From an uncultured Collinsella sp. (GTDB taxonomy: Bacteria; Actinomycetota; Coriobacteriia; Coriobacteriales; Coriobacteriaceae): a stretch of 14,199 nt of DNA. The notes under the pieces are model-generated. The model made no database searches and was not told the DNA's origin. It worked only from the letters and a program-made list of their open reading frames with translations. This document shows, piece by piece, positions 12,840 through 14,199 of this stretch; within the stretch, counting starts at the first letter, position 1; each line of letters starts with the position of its first letter. The translations under genes were made by a program, and so were the position numbers. Location of the stretch: NCBI GenBank assembly GCA_900751665.1, contig CAADSV010000068.1, positions 1 through 14,199 of the forward strand, given 5' to 3'.

Positions 12840-14189
12840 GTGGCTAAGAAATCTACGGCTATCGATGTAACGCAGGGCGTTATTTGGCAGCAGCTGCTTT
12901 CGCTGTGCGTTCCCATCTTTTTTAGTTCGTTTTTTCAGCAGGCCTACACGCTTATCGGTACCTATATCGTCGGCCAGTTTGGCGGCAAGCTCGCGCTAGG
13001 TGGCATTCAAGCCACGATGGTGCTCACCGAGCTCTGCATTGGCTTTTGCGTTGGCGTCGGCGCCGGCTGCGCGGTCATTACCGGTCAGTATTTTGGTCAG
13101 CACGATGATGAGCGACTGAGCCGTTCGGTCCATACGGCCATGACGCTCGCGCTGGTGGGCGGTATCGTTTTCTCGATTCTTGGCATAGTGTTCGTTGAGC
13201 CCATGCTGGTACTTATGAACACGCCGCATGAACTTTTGGCCGAGGGCGTGGCCTATGCTCGTTGCTATTTTGCCGCCATGGTTGCGGCGCTGCTGCTCAA
13301 TATGGGAACGGCACTGCTGCGCGCCGTGGGCGACACGCGCGGGCCTGCTGTGATCATCGCTTCCGGCTGCCTTGTTAATGCGGTGCTGGATGTCATCTTC
13401 GTTGCCGTGCTTCATATGGAGGCTCTGGGCTGTGGCATCGCGGTGGCGCTGACCATTTGCTCCAACGCCACGATGATCGTGATTCGTATGATGCACGCAC
13501 CGGGTGCGTGGCGGCTTTCGCTGTCCAAACTCGGCATTGATCCTGGCATTTGTAAGAGCATGATCTCATGTGGTCTGCCGCTTGGCTTTCAGTCTGCTGC
13601 GTATTCGATTTCCAACGTTTTGATTCAGGTGTCGGTCAACTCGTTTGGTGCCGATGTCACCACGGCGTGGGGTCTTTCGGGCCGCTTAGATGGCATTGTC
13701 TGGATGGTTACCGAGGCGCTTGGCGTGTCAATTACCACGTTTTCGGCACAGAACTTTGGCGCGCGCAACTACGAGCGCATGCGAAAGGGATACCACACGT
13801 CGCTCGTGCTGTCGTTTATGCTCATTGGTGGCCTGTCTGCCGTGTTGCTGGTGTTCTCGGGTCCGTTGTCGCGTCTGTTTGTCGACGATGCTTCGATTTC
13901 GGCGTATACCACGACGATTCTTCATTTTATCGCGCCATTCTACGCGATTTTCTCGATTATCGAAAACGCGTCGGGTTCCATTCGCGGTGCCGGCGTGAGC
14001 TTGCAGCCCATGCTGCTCACGATTTTTGGCACTGTCGTGCTCAGGGTGATCTGGGTGTTTGCGATTATGCCGTTCGATCCGTCGCTTGAGCACCTGCTGT
14101 TGGTTTACCCCGTAACCTGGCTCATCACGGCCACGATGTTCACCATCTACCACCACAGCGGCAACTGGCTCGGCCGCGCCACTGCCTAG
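12840..14189 (+). CDS. MATE-family efflux transporter
   Basis: A 449-residue integral membrane protein of the MATE (multidrug and toxic compound extrusion) family, which exports drugs or metabolites in exchange for Na+ or H+. The N-terminus (VTQGVIWQQLLSLCVPIFFSSFFQQAYTL given in part; VPIFFSSFFQQ is the key block) matches the family's opening helix. IVGQFGGKLALGGIQA and GAGCAVITGQYFGQ are the usual loop motifs, and the second half repeats the pattern (SFGADVTTAWGLSGRLDG, FSAQNFGARNYERM). About twelve hydrophobic segments are visible and the length is standard, so the gene is complete. I choose GTG 12840 with GGAGG (12831-12835) 4 nt upstream; the open frame to 12807 has no better start. The substrate cannot be inferred. 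It ends 10 bases before the window edge. Confidence 0.94.
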   Translation: MAKKSTAIDVTQGVIWQQLLSLCVPIFFSSFFQQAYTLIGTYIVGQFGGKLALGGIQATMVLTELCIGFCVGVGAGCAVITGQYFGQHDDERLSRSVHTAMTLALVGGIVFSILGIVFVEPMLVLMNTPHELLAEGVAYARCYFAAMVAALLLNMGTALLRAVGDTRGPAVIIASGCLVNAVLDVIFVAVLHMEALGCGIAVALTICSNATMIVIRMMHAPGAWRLSLSKLGIDPGICKSMISCGLPLGFQSAAYSISNVLIQVSVNSFGADVTTAWGLSGRLDGIVWMVTEALGVSITTFSAQNFGARNYERMRKGYHTSLVLSFMLIGGLSAVLLVFSGPLSRLFVDDASISAYTTTILHFIAPFYAIFSIIENASGSIRGAGVSLQPMLLTIFGTVVLRVIWVFAIMPFDPSLEHLLLVYPVTWLITATMFTIYHHSGNWLGRATA

Positions 14190-14199
14190 CTATTGGGGA

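Noticed and set aside
1..14199. Mobile element, CRISPR array, tRNA or SRP RNA
   Set aside because: No transposase, integrase, direct-repeat array or recognisable RNA gene was found in the short intergenic gaps.

Overview
The window reads as a stretch of chromosome from a GC-rich actinomycete. It most resembles the Coriobacteriia and is Collinsella-like in codon use, start codons and gene order, but this placement is an inference from protein and gene-order resemblance, not a search result. Nearly all of the sequence is coding. I see no tRNA, rRNA, insertion sequence, prophage or CRISPR array.

Bases 1-9327 hold a housekeeping block on the + strand. In order it contains the C-terminal end of a DivIVA/SepIVA-like coiled-coil gene, yceD (DUF177), rpmF, a terminator-like hairpin, plsX, acpP, rnc, smc, ftsY and ffh, closed by a strong hairpin terminator. 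The genes cover phospholipid and fatty-acid supply (PlsX, ACP), RNA processing (RNase III), chromosome organisation (SMC) and co-translational membrane targeting (FtsY, Ffh). Gene gaps are tiny: TAATG overlaps at sepIVA-like/yceD and smc/ftsY, the rnc Shine-Dalgarno lying inside the end of acpP, and TTG or GTG starts for rnc, smc and ffh. Compared with the Bacillus version of this cluster, fabD, fabG and ylxM are absent.

Bases 9385-10315 are the most unusual part. A minus-strand gene fuses a DUF134 helix-turn-helix domain to a NifX/NifB-type cluster-binding domain and ends in a His/Cys-rich tail. A perfect AAGGAGG lies 8 nt upstream of an internal ATG exactly where the NifX domain begins, so the gene may give two products or may be a recent fusion of two genes. 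Its upstream region carries two CATATG-centred palindromes 53 bp apart, good candidates for autoregulatory operators, and it is divergent from thyA.

Bases 10316-11692 are a thyA-folA pair (thymidylate synthase and dihydrofolate reductase), which together make dTMP and recycle folate. Bases 11802-12716 encode a SpoU/TrmH-family RNA 2'-O-methyltransferase. Bases 12840-14189 encode a complete MATE-family multidrug/cation antiporter. The first ~40 bases contain a 14-G run and look like a contig-end artefact.
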